From: CAXMST01 sp963700785
Lineage (GTDB): Bacteria > Actinomycetota > Thermoleophilia > Solirubrobacterales > 70-9
Reading direction: 5' to 3'
NCBI GenBank assembly: GCA_963700785.1
Contig: CAVOYZ010000008.1
Location: 219,966 to 283,965, forward strand
DNA length: 64,000 bases
Below, piece by piece: positions 1 to 9,039 of this stretch (the stretch's first letter is position 1; the number at the start of each line of letters is the position of its first letter). The notes under the pieces were generated by a model. That model was not told where the DNA came from, ran no database searches, and was given only the letters and a program-made list of their open reading frames with translations. The translations under genes and the position numbers were made by a program.

Positions 1-1
1 T

Positions 2-166
2 CCCGAGCACCTGTTCGGCCGCCGGCTCGAGCTGCTGACCCTGGCCCTGCTCGGGCGGCTCGAGGCCGAGGCCAACTGGTACCGGATCGCCCGCGAGTGG
101 ATCTACGGAGACGAGCCGCTGACCGAGCTCGGGCGCGAGGAGGCCGCCTTCTACTCGGGCCGCTGA
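2..166 (+). CDS. C-terminal end of an unrecognised protein (cut by window edge)
   Basis: The frame is open from the left edge to a TGA at 164-166, giving 54 C-terminal residues rich in Leu, Glu and Arg. The segment NWYRIAREWIYGDEPLTE suggests a soluble helical protein and there is no membrane segment. I do not recognise the family and assign no function. It converges with lipB on the other strand, and the two stop codons overlap by about 16 bases, which supports both ends being real. Confidence 0.5.
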   Translation, partial: PEHLFGRRLELLTLALLGRLEAEANWYRIAREWIYGDEPLTELGREEAAFYSGR

Positions 167-970
167 GCGCCGGCCGTGGGCTGCGCAGCGGCCGCCGCCG
201 AGGACGCTGCCTCGAGCAGCTGCTCGAGGGTCGTCTCGCGGGGCTCCCGGGCGAAGGCTGCGGCGAACTCGGCGGCGACCGTGCTCGCGCAGGCCGCGAC
301 CTCCTGATGCTCTGCCGTGCTCCCGGGTCAGCGAGGTCATCCGCACGTACTCGATTCCGCAGGGAACGATCCACTCGAACGGCTGCAGGTCGTTGCTGAC
401 GTTGATCGCGAGGCCGTGAGTGGTGACCCCGCGGCTGACGTGGACGCCGATCGAGCCGATCTTGCGCGCCCCTGAGCCGTCGGGGGAGGCGACGGCGGCC
501 GGACCGACGCGGGTGCCCTGCGGCCCGGTCTCGCCCGCCTCGACCGGCGGCTCGCCCGCCGTCCAGACCCCGGTCAGTCCCTCGAAGACCTGCGCCGGGA
601 CCCCGTGCAGGCGAAGCGCAGCGATCATCACCCGCTCGAGCCGCCGGACGTAGGCGTGGACATCGTCTCCGTAGGCGCCGAGATCGATGATCGGATAGGC
701 GACCAACTGCCCCGGCCCGTGGTAGGTGACGCGCCCGCCGCGGTCGGTCGCCGCCACCTCGATCCCCTGCATCGCGTACCAGTCCTCGCCCATCGGCAGC
801 TCCTGATCGCAGGTCCGGCGGCCGCGTGTGTAGACCGGCCAGTGCTCGAGCAGCAGCAGCACGTCGGGGATCGCAGCCGCCTGCCGGGCGGCGCGGAGGT
901 CGCTCTGAAGGGCCAGCGCCTCGCCGTAGGGGATGGTAGGCAGGCGGGCTACCCAGAGCTCGGCGCTCAT
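151..970 (-). CDS. lipB: Octanoyltransferase LipB (lipoate synthesis), frameshifted near its 3' end
   Basis: LipB moves octanoyl from acyl carrier protein to lipoyl domains, the first step of protein lipoylation. The reverse strand from ATG 970 shows the family signatures: VTYHGPGQLVAYPIIDLG in the substrate pocket, the catalytic Lys in GARKIGSIGVHV, HGLAINV, and the catalytic Cys in PCGI. After MTSLTRE the frame must shift at about 315-330 to reach a plausible C-terminus (EVAACASTVAAEFAAAF) ending at TAG 151-153; without the shift the tail is Arg-rich nonsense. The shifted length, about 272 residues, is normal or slightly long. It starts 2 bases after the leucine dehydrogenase stop, so it is the last gene of the BCKDH operon, where it would lipoylate the E2 subunit. 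No lipA is visible. Confidence 0.85.
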
Positions 971-972
971 CC

Positions 973-2058
973 TCAGGAGTGTCGCAGGTTGATTCCCGCG
1001 GGCCGGCGGATGCCGCCCGGACGGCCGGGGCCGCGGCCACGCCGCAGTCGTGCGTCCGAGAGGTCGCGAGCTGCCGCCAGGGGGGTCACGCCGCGCCGCT
1101 CGGCCTCGCTCAGGATCGAGGCGATCGTGCCCTCGATCCCGGCGGCCAGTCGCAGCGCCTCGGAGTGGGGTGCGCCGCGCAGCTCCCCGTAGACGCTGAT
1201 CAGGCCGCCGACGTTGGCGATGAAGTCCGGGGCGTAGAGGATCTCGCGCTCGAGCAGACGCTCGGCGACGGCCTCGTCGGCAAGCACGTTGTTGGCGGCG
1301 CCGCAGAGTACGCCGGCGCCGAGGCGCTCGACCGAGCGCTCGTCGATCAGGCCGCCGAGAGCGCAGGGCGCCAGCACGTCGCAGTCACTCGACAGCGCAT
1401 CTGCCGGCTCGACCCACTCGGCGCCCAGCGCCTCGGCCGGGGCCCGCCGGGAGGGGTCGACGTCGGCGATCGTCATTCGCGCCCCGTCGGCGCTCAGCAG
1501 CTGCGCGAGATGCGAGCCGACCTGACCGAATCCGATGATCACGATGTGCCGATCGCCGAGCTCGGCGCTGCCCCAGCGGTGCTCGGCGCAGGCCCGCATC
1601 GCGGCGCGGACGCCGAGCGCGGTGACCGGGCTCGGGTCGCCCGAGCCGCCGCGCGAGGCGTCGAGCCCGACCACGTGCTCGGTGCGCTCGGCGATCACCG
1701 CCATGTCGGCCGCGCCGGTGCCGACGTCCTCGGCGGTCACGTAGCGCCCCTCGAGCGACTCCACCAGGTCACCGAAGTCGAGCAGGATCGCCCGCCGCTC
1801 CTCGCCCTCCGGCCGCTGCTCGGTCGGGGCTGCGATCACGCCCTTGCCGCCACCGAGATCGAGCCCGGCCGCCGCCGCCTTGTGCGTCATCGCCGCGGCG
1901 AGTCGGGTTGCGTCCGCGACGGCATCGCCCTCCCGGTCGTAGCGCCAGAGCCTGACGCCACCGAGGGCCGGACCGAGCACGGTCGAGTGAACGGCGATCG
2001 TCAACAGCGCGCCGGACCTGTGACCACGCTCGATCGCGATCTCCTCGAGGGCGCTCAT
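973..2058 (-). CDS. Leucine/valine/phenylalanine dehydrogenase (amino acid dehydrogenase)
   Basis: NAD-dependent oxidative deamination of branched-chain amino acids to 2-oxoacids, the substrates of the dehydrogenase complex encoded just upstream. The 361-residue protein has the Glu/Leu/Phe/Val dehydrogenase fold: substrate Lys in MTHKAAAAGL (about residue 60), catalytic Lys in GGGKGVI (about 72), and an NAD-binding loop GFGQVGSHLA near residue 185. I chose the ATG at 2058 because it overlaps the E2 stop codon (ATGA) and begins the conserved region; the open frame extends 31 codons further upstream but only across E2. Length is normal. Substrate preference among Leu, Val and Phe cannot be read from sequence alone, though the BCKDH context favours Leu/Val/Ile. 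Confidence 0.9.
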   Translation of the reverse strand: MSALEEIAIERGHRSGALLTIAVHSTVLGPALGGVRLWRYDREGDAVADATRLAAAMTHKAAAAGLDLGGGKGVIAAPTEQRPEGEERRAILLDFGDLVESLEGRYVTAEDVGTGAADMAVIAERTEHVVGLDASRGGSGDPSPVTALGVRAAMRACAEHRWGSAELGDRHIVIIGFGQVGSHLAQLLSADGARMTIADVDPSRRAPAEALGAEWVEPADALSSDCDVLAPCALGGLIDERSVERLGAGVLCGAANNVLADEAVAERLLEREILYAPDFIANVGGLISVYGELRGAPHSEALRLAAGIEGTIASILSEAERRGVTPLAAARDLSDARLRRGRGPGRPGGIRRPAGINLRHS

Positions 2059-3338
2059 CGCGGGGCCCGATCCTCGATCCGCCGGCGAACGAGCCCGAGA
2101 AAGCGCGCGGCCTCGACCCCGTCGAGCGCCCGGTGGTCCCAGGACATGCACAGGTAGGACATCGGCCGGATCGCGATCTCCTCGTCCCCCTGCTCGCCGG
2201 TGATCGCGACCGGCCGCCGGACCACCGCCTCGAGGTCGAGGATCGCGACCTGCGGCTGATTGATGATCGGGGTCGCGATCAGGGCTCCGAACCGACCCGG
2301 GTTGGTGATCGTGAAGGTGCCGCCGACGAGGTCGTCGGGGGCGAGATCTCCGGCCCGCGCTCGGGTTGCGAGCTCGCCGATCGCCGCCGCCAGCCCCTCG
2401 ACCGAGAGCCGCTGTGCTCTGCGGATCACGGGCACGACCAGCCCCTGATCGAGCGCCACGGCGACGCCGAGGTTGACGTCCTCGTGGTGGACGATCTCGG
2501 CGCCGTCGATCGAAGCGTTGAGGACCGGGTGCTCCTGCAGCCCCTCGATCACCGCCTGGGCCACGAATGCCAGGTAGGTGAGCGGCACGCCGCGACGGGC
2601 GAGCCGCTCCTTGCGCGCGCCCAACTCGTGCTCGACCGCCGAGAAGTCGGCCTCGACCACGGTCGTGCAGTGAGCCGCGGTCCGCCGGCTGGAGACCATG
2701 TGCTCGGCGATCGCCCTGCGCATCCCATCGAGCGGCTCGCGCCGTACGGGCCCGAACAGCTCCGCCGCCGTCGCGGGCGCCGGCTCGGGCTCGGGCTCGG
2801 GCTCGGCAACGTAGGGGGACTCCGTATGCAGGGGGCGGTCGGCGCCGTTTGGGCCCGGCGCTGCCTCGCTGCGATCGCGAAGGTGGGCGAGCAGGTCGGC
2901 CTTGCGGATCCGGTTGCCGATGCCGTGACCCTCGACCGAGTCGAGGTCGACGTCGTGCTCGGCCGCGATCCGCCGCACCACCGGGGAGTGGAAGCGGGAG
3001 CGGTCGTGCTCGTCCCCGGCGGTCTGCCGGGTGCCTGCACCAGGGGGATTCCCGGCGCTGCCCGCGGGCCCGGCCGGCGCCGAGGTAGCGATTCGCGCCA
3101 GCACGGTTCCGACGGCCACGGTCGCGCCCTCGTCGACCAGCACCTCGTGCAGAAGACCGGCGCAGGGTGCCGGGATCTCGACGTCGATCTTGTCGGTGCT
3201 GACCTCGCAGATCGGCTCGTCGGCCTCGACCCTCTCACCGGGCTGCTTCAGCCAGCCGGCGATCGTGCCCTCCGCCACCGAGACGCCCATCTGGGGCATC
3301 ACCACGTCCGCGGTCCTCTCAGTAGCGGCGGAGCTCAT
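2055..3338 (-). CDS. bkdC: Branched-chain 2-oxoacid dehydrogenase E2, dihydrolipoyl acyltransferase
   Basis: 427 residues. An N-terminal lipoyl domain carries the lipoylated Lys50 in EVSTDKIDVE. A Pro/Gly/Ala linker follows, then a peripheral subunit-binding domain (SPVVRRIAAEHDVDLD, about 117-153). After an acidic Glu-Pro repeat comes the C-terminal acyltransferase domain with the catalytic DHRALDG at about 401-407. The protein passes the acyl group from E1 to CoA at the core of the complex. The ATG at 3338 overlaps the end of E1 beta by about 20 bases, and the stop overlaps the leucine dehydrogenase start. The adjoining LeuDH gene favours a branched-chain over a pyruvate complex, so the bkd symbol is contextual. 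Confidence 0.92.
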   Translation of the reverse strand: MSSAATERTADVVMPQMGVSVAEGTIAGWLKQPGERVEADEPICEVSTDKIDVEIPAPCAGLLHEVLVDEGATVAVGTVLARIATSAPAGPAGSAGNPPGAGTRQTAGDEHDRSRFHSPVVRRIAAEHDVDLDSVEGHGIGNRIRKADLLAHLRDRSEAAPGPNGADRPLHTESPYVAEPEPEPEPAPATAAELFGPVRREPLDGMRRAIAEHMVSSRRTAAHCTTVVEADFSAVEHELGARKERLARRGVPLTYLAFVAQAVIEGLQEHPVLNASIDGAEIVHHEDVNLGVAVALDQGLVVPVIRRAQRLSVEGLAAAIGELATRARAGDLAPDDLVGGTFTITNPGRFGALIATPIINQPQVAILDLEAVVRRPVAITGEQGDEEIAIRPMSYLCMSWDHRALDGVEAARFLGLVRRRIEDRAPR

Positions 3339-4392
3339 CGCATGCCTCCTTCATGTCGTCGAGCTGTGGCAGCACGGCCTGCTCCAGCGGCGGGCTGAAC
3401 GGGATCGGAACGTCCGCGGCAGCCAGCCGGCGGACCGGCGCGTCGAGGTGCTCGAAGGCGTGCTCGGTGATCAGTGCCGCCACCTCGGCGCCGACGCCGG
3501 CGCTGCCGGTGGCCTCGTGGGCGACCAGCACCTTGCCGGTCTTGCGGGCCGTGGCGAGGATCGCCTCGCGGTCGAGCGGGACCACCGTCCGCAAGTCGAT
3601 CACCTCGATGTCGGCGTCCAGCTCCACCGCGGCGCGCTCGGCGAGCAGCACCGCGGATCCGTAGGCGATCACGCTCAGCTCCGATCCGCTTCGCGCCACT
3701 CGCGCCTCGCCCAGCGGGACCAGGTGCTCGCCGTCGGGCACCGCGCCCTTGACGCTTCGGTAGAGGCCCTTGTGCTCGAGGAAGCAGACCGGATTGGGGT
3801 CGCGGATCGCCGCCGTCAGCAGGCCCTTGGCGTCAGCGGGCGTTGCCGGCGCCACGACCTTCAGCCCGGGGGTCTGCATGAACCACGCCTCGGGGTTCTG
3901 TGAGTGGAACGGCCCACCGGAGAAGCCGCCGCCGCTCGGCAGGCGAACGACCAGCGGGACCGCGATCCCCTGCCTGTAGTGCATCTTCGCCGCGACGTTG
4001 GCGAGCTGGTCGAAGCCGCATGAGATGAAGTCGGCGAACTGCATCTCGCAGACCGGCCGCAGGCCCTCGATCGCCGCGCCGACGGCGGTGCCGATGATCG
4101 CGTTCTCGGCCAGCGGCGTGTCGAGCACCCGGCCGAGGCCGAACTCCTCGGCAAACCCGGCGGTCACCTTGAAGGCGCCGCCGAATGCGCCGATGTCCTC
4201 GCCGAGGCAGAAGACGGTCTCGTCGCGCCGCATCTCCTCGCGCAGGGCGCTGGAGATCGCTTCCAGGTAGGTGATCTCGGTCGCGGCCGCATCGGCCGCC
4301 CGGTCGCCGCCCGCGGCCACTCGAGGACGAGCGGTGGTCGGTTCGAGCCGGGTGCGCGGGCCGCTGCCGTTGCCCGCCGCGATCGCGCTCAT
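3319..4392 (-). CDS. bkdB: Branched-chain 2-oxoacid dehydrogenase E1 beta subunit
   Basis: The thiamine-diphosphate-dependent E1 is an alpha2beta2 heterotetramer that decarboxylates the 2-oxoacid and reductively acylates the E2 lipoyl arm. From ATG 4392 (about 357 residues) the sequence has an N-terminal linker and then the transketolase-like pyrimidine-binding domain: CLGEDIGAFGGAFKVT, DTPLAENAIIGTAVGAAIEG and MQFADFISCGFDQLANVAAK. A transketolase C-terminal domain ends PFSPPLEQAVLPQLDDM. The start codon overlaps the E1 alpha stop (ATGA, 4389-4392). The raw frame reads through from E1 alpha only because of a frameshift in that gene; this is not a natural alpha-beta fusion. Confidence 0.92.
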   Translation of the reverse strand: MSAIAAGNGSGPRTRLEPTTARPRVAAGGDRAADAAATEITYLEAISSALREEMRRDETVFCLGEDIGAFGGAFKVTAGFAEEFGLGRVLDTPLAENAIIGTAVGAAIEGLRPVCEMQFADFISCGFDQLANVAAKMHYRQGIAVPLVVRLPSGGGFSGGPFHSQNPEAWFMQTPGLKVVAPATPADAKGLLTAAIRDPNPVCFLEHKGLYRSVKGAVPDGEHLVPLGEARVARSGSELSVIAYGSAVLLAERAAVELDADIEVIDLRTVVPLDREAILATARKTGKVLVAHEATGSAGVGAEVAALITEHAFEHLDAPVRRLAAADVPIPFSPPLEQAVLPQLDDMKEACDELRRY

Positions 4393-5472
4393 GCCGCCAC
4401 CCCGTTCGAGCCACCGGCGGTCCACCGCGACCACGGAGCGGCTCCGTCGCCGAGCGGCTCCCACGCCTCGGCGTAGAGGCCCTCGGCAGCCACCTGGGGA
4501 TCCGGCATCGGCGAGGCCAGCGCCCGCTCCGCGCACGCCTCGACCTCGGCCGCGACCGCTGTCCGCAGTCGCTCGATCGCCTGCTTCCTCGATCCCGTGC
4601 TCGGCCTGCAGCCGCTCGACGTAGCGATCGATCGGGTCGCGATCACGCCACTCGGCGAGCATCTCCTCCGGCACGTAGCTCATGTCGTCGTGAGCGCCAT
4701 GGCCGTGCATCCGCATCGTCCGGCACTCGATCAGCGTCGGGCCGGCGCCGACCCGGGCGCGCTCCACGGCCTGATGGGCGGCGGTGAACACCGCTTCGAC
4801 GTCGTTGCCGTCGACGGTCTCGCCGGCGAACCCGTAGGTCCGCGCCCGCTCGACCGGGTCGACCGCGAACTCGAGCTCGTTCGGGGTCGAGTAGGCGAAC
4901 TGGTTGTTCTCGAGCACGAAGACCACCGGCAGCCCGTGGACCCCGGCCATGTTCATCGCCTCGTGCCACTGGCCGTTGGCGGTCGAGCCCTCCCCGAAGA
5001 AGGTGAGCGCCACGCGCTGCTCCCGGCGCAGCTTGAAGGCGAGCGCGATCCCGCAGGCGACCGGTGCCATGTCGGGCAGCATCGAGACCATGCCGACGCA
5101 GCCCAGCGCCGGGTCGCCGAAGTGCATGTTGCCGTCCTTGCCGCCGGTGACACCGCCGCTGCGACCCATGTAGTTGGCCATGTAGCGATCGGGGGTCAGG
5201 CCGCGGACGAAGTGGGCGCCGAGGTCGCGGTGGAGGATGCAGGCGCGATCGGTAGGCGCCAGCGCGAACGCTGCTCCGACCGAGACCGCCTCCTGGCCGC
5301 AGCCGTCGTAGAAGGAACCCGGGATCTTCCCCTGCTTGTAGAGGCTCAGGGCCCGCTCCTCGGAGAGCCGCATCATCAGCATGTAACGGAGCAGGCTGAG
5401 CCGGTCCCGATCGGTCAGCAGTGCCTGCTCACGGTCGCCAACCGGCCGCGCGCGCAGCTTGCTTACGCTCAT
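4389..5472 (-). CDS. bkdA: Branched-chain 2-oxoacid dehydrogenase E1 alpha subunit (one frameshift)
   Basis: About 360 residues after correction. The thiamine diphosphate/Mg site is clear in GEGSTANGQWHEAMNMAG and VVFVLENNQFAYSTP. GSFYDGCGQEAVSVGAAFAL, GKDGNMHFGD and TMRMHGHGAHDDMSYV are also typical of the family. At about 4585 the frame shifts: HGIEE must continue as KQAIERLRTAVAAEVEACAE to the TGA at 4389-4391. Without the shift the ORF runs artificially into E1 beta. The start ATG 5472 has a purine-rich AAAGGCGG a few bases upstream. First gene of the operon E1 alpha, E1 beta, E2, LeuDH, lipB. Confidence 0.9.
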
Positions 5473-5614
5473 CTCGGTCCGCCTTTCTGGACGTGCCGGC
5501 GGGTGGGATCTCCACTCCGCTCGACTCGGGCTATCGCCGCTCCGGGATCTCCTCGGCGGCGCCTACGGACGTCAGAGGCGAGGGTTCCTCCTCTCCTCCT
5601 ATGTATCTGTTGTC

Positions 5615-5644
5615 ACTATACCCATCGGCCCGGGCAAGATCCAG
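5615..5644 (-). promoter_or_regulatory. Candidate promoter of the BCKDH operon
   Basis: The 200-base gap 5473-5672 is the only sizeable gap upstream of the operon. On the minus strand it holds TATAGT (5615-5620) with CTGGAT (5639-5644) 18 bases upstream, an acceptable sigma-70-like pair. This would give a leader of about 135 bases containing a purine-rich GGAGGAGAGGAGG tract that is too far from the start to be a ribosome site. It is judged by eye only. Confidence 0.3.
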
Positions 5645-5672
5645 CTGACCGGGTGTCTCCGCGGGTCGCCCG

Positions 5673-6161
5673 CTACTTGCTGCCGCGGGCGCGCTTCTCC
5701 GCCTGCCGCTTCAGCTTGCGGAGCATCCTGCGGACGACGATCCGGTGGCTGCGGGTGCCGATCACGGCCGCCCGGTGGAGGCGGCCGCGGGTGCCGATGA
5801 ACGCCGCGCGGGTCTCCGCCCGGACGCGGGAGCGCTGGCCCGGAAGCAGGTCGATCCGGAAGACGAGGGCGTACTTCGCAAAGCGATGCTCGCCCATCAG
5901 CGCGAGCATCACCGGGGCCACCGAGCGGGCGACGACGAACCCGGGCAGGGTGCCCCCTGGGTGGTGCAGATCACCCTCGGCGATCCTGTCGCGACAGCCG
6001 AGCCGTCGCGCGAGCCGTCGCGCGAGCCGTCCGTCGAGCGAGCGCCCGAGCGTCGGGAACAGTGCCGCCCAGGCCGCTTCCGCCGGAGCGTCGATCTCGA
6101 TCCCGTGCTCGTCGATCGGCGGCAGATCCTGCAGCGGCGTTTCGAGAGCCTGGTGCGACAT
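5673..6161 (-). CDS. SRPBCC (START-fold) family protein, function unknown
   Basis: 162 residues from the ATG at 6161; the frame is open further upstream but only over the preceding gene. The segment EIDAPAEAAWAALFPTLGRS, the central GFVVARSVAPVMLALMGEHRFAKYALVFRI and the ETRAAFIG strand fit a small hydrophobic-ligand-binding START/polyketide-cyclase-like fold. The C-terminus is strongly basic (RRMLRKLKRQAEKRARGSK), perhaps for contact with membrane or nucleic acid. It starts 10 bases after the corrected end of the degenerate E2-like gene, so the two are probably co-transcribed. The biochemical role is unknown. Confidence 0.6.
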   Translation of the reverse strand: MSHQALETPLQDLPPIDEHGIEIDAPAEAAWAALFPTLGRSLDGRLARRLARRLGCRDRIAEGDLHHPGGTLPGFVVARSVAPVMLALMGEHRFAKYALVFRIDLLPGQRSRVRAETRAAFIGTRGRLHRAAVIGTRSHRIVVRRMLRKLKRQAEKRARGSK

Positions 6162-6171
6162 CGGATCTCGC

Positions 6172-6871
6172 TCAGGCTGCCAGTCGCTCCGGCGTCGCGA
6201 GCCAGCCCTGCGATCGACTCCAGAAGCGCGCCGGCGGACGCGGGTCCGGCGGCGCGCTGATCGCATGAGATCGTCAGCTCGGCCACCGCTCCGGCGGACG
6301 GCAGGCCGTCGCTGATCACCGCGGCCTGCCGCGGACGGCCGATGCCGAGATGGCCGACCTGACCGGGGATCACGGTCGGCACGATCGAGTCCGCCCCGTG
6401 CCCTGCCGCGCTGACGGCGAAGGTGCCGCCGGCCAGCTCGGGGGAGGTGATCTCCCCCGCGGCGGCCCGGGCGCGCAGGTTCGAGATCTCGGTCTCGACC
6501 TCGATCACGCTCTTCTCGTCCGCATCGAAGAGCGTCGGCACGAGCGCGGCCTCCGGCGTCTCGATCGTCAGGCCGACGTTGATCCGCGAGTGAACCTCGA
6601 GCTCACCGTCGCGGTAGGAGGAGTTGAGCGCCGGGGACTCGCGTAGCGCCCGGCCGAGCGCCGCGACCACCGTGGCGACCAGCTCGTCAGGCCCAAGCTC
6701 GCCGGTCTCGACCACGCGGGTCGCGTAGAGGTGCGGGATCGTCGCCTTCGACTCGGCCGCCCGCCTGGCAGCGGCCTGGGCCCGCCGGTCCAGCGGCCGG
6801 CGCTCGGACCCACCCCTGGCGGATGCCGAGGCGCCCGGCTCGGCTGCTCGGTCCTGCTGATCGTCCGCCAC
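6172..6871 (-). CDS. E2-like acyltransferase domain protein without lipoyl domain and with altered active site (one frameshift)
   Basis: The first about 220 residues match the catalytic (CAT) domain of 2-oxoacid dehydrogenase acyltransferases: IPHLYATRVV, RESPALNSSYRDGELEVHSRINVGLTIET, ITSPELAGGTFAVSAAG, HLGIGRPRQAAVI and a C-terminal AELTISCDQRAAGPASAGALLES. There is no lipoyl or subunit-binding domain. The usual catalytic DHRxxDG reads DQRAAGP, so the essential His is Gln. A frameshift near 6205 is needed to end as GLATPERLAA at TGA 6172-6174, which matches the normal E2 C-terminus. Its place in the same run as lpd suggests a structural or regulatory role in the complex, but that is inference. 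Confidence 0.65.
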
Positions 6872-6924
6872 TCCCTGAAGATACTCAGCCGAGCCCGGCC
6901 CCGTTCGCGGCTCGACCCGGCCGC

Positions 6925-7545
6925 TCAGCTCGCGCCGAGGGCCGCTGCCACGGCGTCCTCGAGTCGGTCGTCGCCCCAGAAGACGCGTTCGCCGACGACG
7001 ACGCTCGGAACCCCCTGGACCCCGAGGGCCTCGGCGCGCTCGGTCGTCTCCCGCAGTCGCCCCTTGACCGCCTCGCTCGCGGCCGCCCTCTCGATCGCGT
7101 TCGGGTGCAGCTCGCAGGCCGCGGCCGCGATCGCGACATTGTCGGGCTCGCTGAGATCACGCCCTCCGGCGAACGCCTGGCGGAAGGCGGCAAGCGCGAA
7201 GGAGACGCTGCGGCCGATGCTCTTCGCGTAGGTGGCGACGCGCATCGCGTAGAGCGTGTTGGCCGGGCAGGGCTCGGGCCAGACCACCGGCTGCAGACCG
7301 TAGACGGCGGCCCGCCGCTCGACCTCAGCCATCCCCCGAGCGCGATCGGGGGAGTTCATCCACGAGTCGCGACCCAAGCTCCCCAAGAGCGCCCCGAGCA
7401 GGATCGGACGCCACTCCGGCTGCTCGAGGCCGGCCTCGGAGAAGAGCCGGCTGATCCGCTCCGCCGCCAGGTACGAGTAGGGCGAGCCGAGATCGAAGTA
7501 GAAGCTCGATGAGCGCCGCCCGTCGCGCTCATCGCCGGTCTTCAT
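6925..7545 (-). CDS. DsbA-family / 2-hydroxychromene-2-carboxylate isomerase-like thioredoxin-fold protein
   Basis: 206 residues from ATG 7545 (MKTGDERDG). The N-terminal SSSFYFDLGSPYSYLAAERI is the hallmark of the DsbA/HCCA isomerase/kappa-GST group. The C-terminal GVQGVPSVVVGERVFWGDDR supplies the cis-Pro loop of the thioredoxin fold. The usual CxxC is replaced by SPYS, so it is unlikely to be a disulfide oxidase. More likely it is a glutathione- or mycothiol-type isomerase or transferase. No signal peptide, so cytoplasmic. Lies between lpd and the E2-like gene. The 53-base gap 6872-6924 downstream shows nothing notable. Confidence 0.7.
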   Translation of the reverse strand: MKTGDERDGRRSSSFYFDLGSPYSYLAAERISRLFSEAGLEQPEWRPILLGALLGSLGRDSWMNSPDRARGMAEVERRAAVYGLQPVVWPEPCPANTLYAMRVATYAKSIGRSVSFALAAFRQAFAGGRDLSEPDNVAIAAAACELHPNAIERAAASEAVKGRLRETTERAEALGVQGVPSVVVGERVFWGDDRLEDAVAAALGAS

Positions 7546-7628
7546 CGGGTCCCGCTGGCTGACCTCGAGCCCGCTCACCCGGCGAACGCTAGCCCGCGGC
7601 CGTGCCCGGTGGAGTCCCGAGCCGCCGC

Positions 7629-9000
7629 TCAGGCGTGGGTCGCCCAGCCGTCGACAGCGCGGGCGGCCTCCATCACGGCCTCCGAGATCGTCGGGTGGGG
7701 ATGGATGATCCGCGCCAGCTCCTGGTAGCCGCCCTCGAGCGCCTGGGTGGCGACCAGCTCGATGATCATGTTGCACGCGGTGTTGCCGACGATGTGGGCG
7801 CCGAGGATCTCGCCGTAGGCCGCATCGGCGACGATCTTGACCATCCCGTCGCGATCCTCGTAGACCTGCGCCGCACCAACGCCGCCGAGCTTGAACTTGC
7901 CGACCTTGATCTCGTGGCCGGCCTCCTTCGCCTGCGCCTCGGTCATCCCGATGCTGCCGACCTGTGGGTGACAGAAGGTCGCGCCGACGATCCGCTCGAT
8001 GTCGATCGGGTGGGTCTTGAGGCCCGCGATCGCCTCGACCGCGATGATCCCCTCGTCGGAGGCCTTGTGAGCCAGCGCCGGCCCCGGGGTCAGGTCCCCG
8101 ATCGCGTAGATGCCGTCGACGCCCGTCCGCTGGGTCCCGTCGACCCCGATCTTGCCACCATCGTCGAGCTTCACCCCGACCCCGTCGAGGTTCAGCGCCG
8201 CGACGTCGGGGCCGCGCCCGCCGGCGATCACCAGGTAGTCGACCTCAGCCGACTCCTCGCCGAACTTGAACTTGACCGAGTCCGAGCCTGGCTCGACATC
8301 CTCGACTCTGGTGCCGGTCGAGACCGTGATCCCCTGCTTCTTGAAGGCACGCTCGACGACCCTGGCGATGTCCTTGTCCTCGGCCGGCAGGATCTGATCG
8401 AGCATCTCGATCAGAGTCACCTCGGTTCCGAAGCGGGCGTATGCGGATGCGATCTCCGCGCCTGAGGCACCCGCGCCGACGACGGCCAGGCTCGCCGGCA
8501 TCTCCGGCAGCGACCAGGCACCCCATGTGTCCAGCACCCGCTCGCCGAACTCGACCCCGGGGATCGCCAACGCCACCGAGCCCGGTCGCGAGCAGGATGT
8601 TGCTGCACTCGTACTCCTTGTCCCCGACCGCGACCTTGCCCGGGGCGGCGACCGATCCCTCGCCCTCGATCAGGTCGATCTTGTTCGCCTTGAACAGGCC
8701 CGCGACGCCGCCGGTCAGGCCCAGCCGGACCTGCTCGCGCCGCTCCTGGACCCCGGCCCAGTCGACGCTGACGCCCTCGACCTGAACCCCGAGCTCGGCG
8801 GCGCCGTTGGCGGCCTCGTCGTAGACCTCCGCGGCATGGAGGATCGTCTTCGCCGGCATGCAGGCGTAGTTCAGGCAGCGCCCGCCGGTCTGGTCGTTCT
8901 CGACCACGGCGGTCTTCAGCCCGAGCTGGGCGGCGCGGATCGCGGCGACGTAGCCGCCCGGTCCCGATCCGATCACGATCAGGTCATATGAGTCAGCCAT
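7629..9000 (-). CDS. lpd: Dihydrolipoamide dehydrogenase E3 (one frameshift)
   Basis: E3 reoxidises the dihydrolipoyl arm of E2 and reduces NAD. About 456 residues: FAD-binding VIGSGPGGYVAA (9-20), redox-active disulfide in GGRCLNYACMPAK (Cys42 and Cys47), NAD-binding VVGAGASGAEIASAYARFG, the second FAD motif GIYAIGDLTPGPALAHKAS, and the C-terminal His-Glu pair in HPHPTISEAV. Near 8578 one base appears extra in a GGG run: the frame must pass from NILLATG to SVALAIPG. All catalytic residues are then in order and length is normal, so I treat this as a sequencing error. It follows thiE and a membrane protein on the same strand and serves the BCKDH complex and probably others. Confidence 0.92.
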
Positions 9001-9039
9001 GAGCCGACTCTATATCTAATGCGGGCCGGCCGCCGCCGC

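Noticed and set aside
2765..2812. A short GGCTCG-type repeat in E2
   Set aside because: It encodes the Glu-Pro linker between E2 domains, a common low-complexity feature rather than a mobile or CRISPR repeat.
979..3398. Long plus-strand frames opposite leucine dehydrogenase and E2
   Set aside because: Same GC shadow effect. The minus-strand proteins have complete catalytic motifs and operon-like overlaps.
3319..5472. A natural fusion of E1 alpha and E1 beta (717 codons in one frame)
   Set aside because: The middle portion is frameshifted nonsense. A proper E1 alpha C-terminus and an ATGA junction with E1 beta exist in the other frame at 4389-4392.
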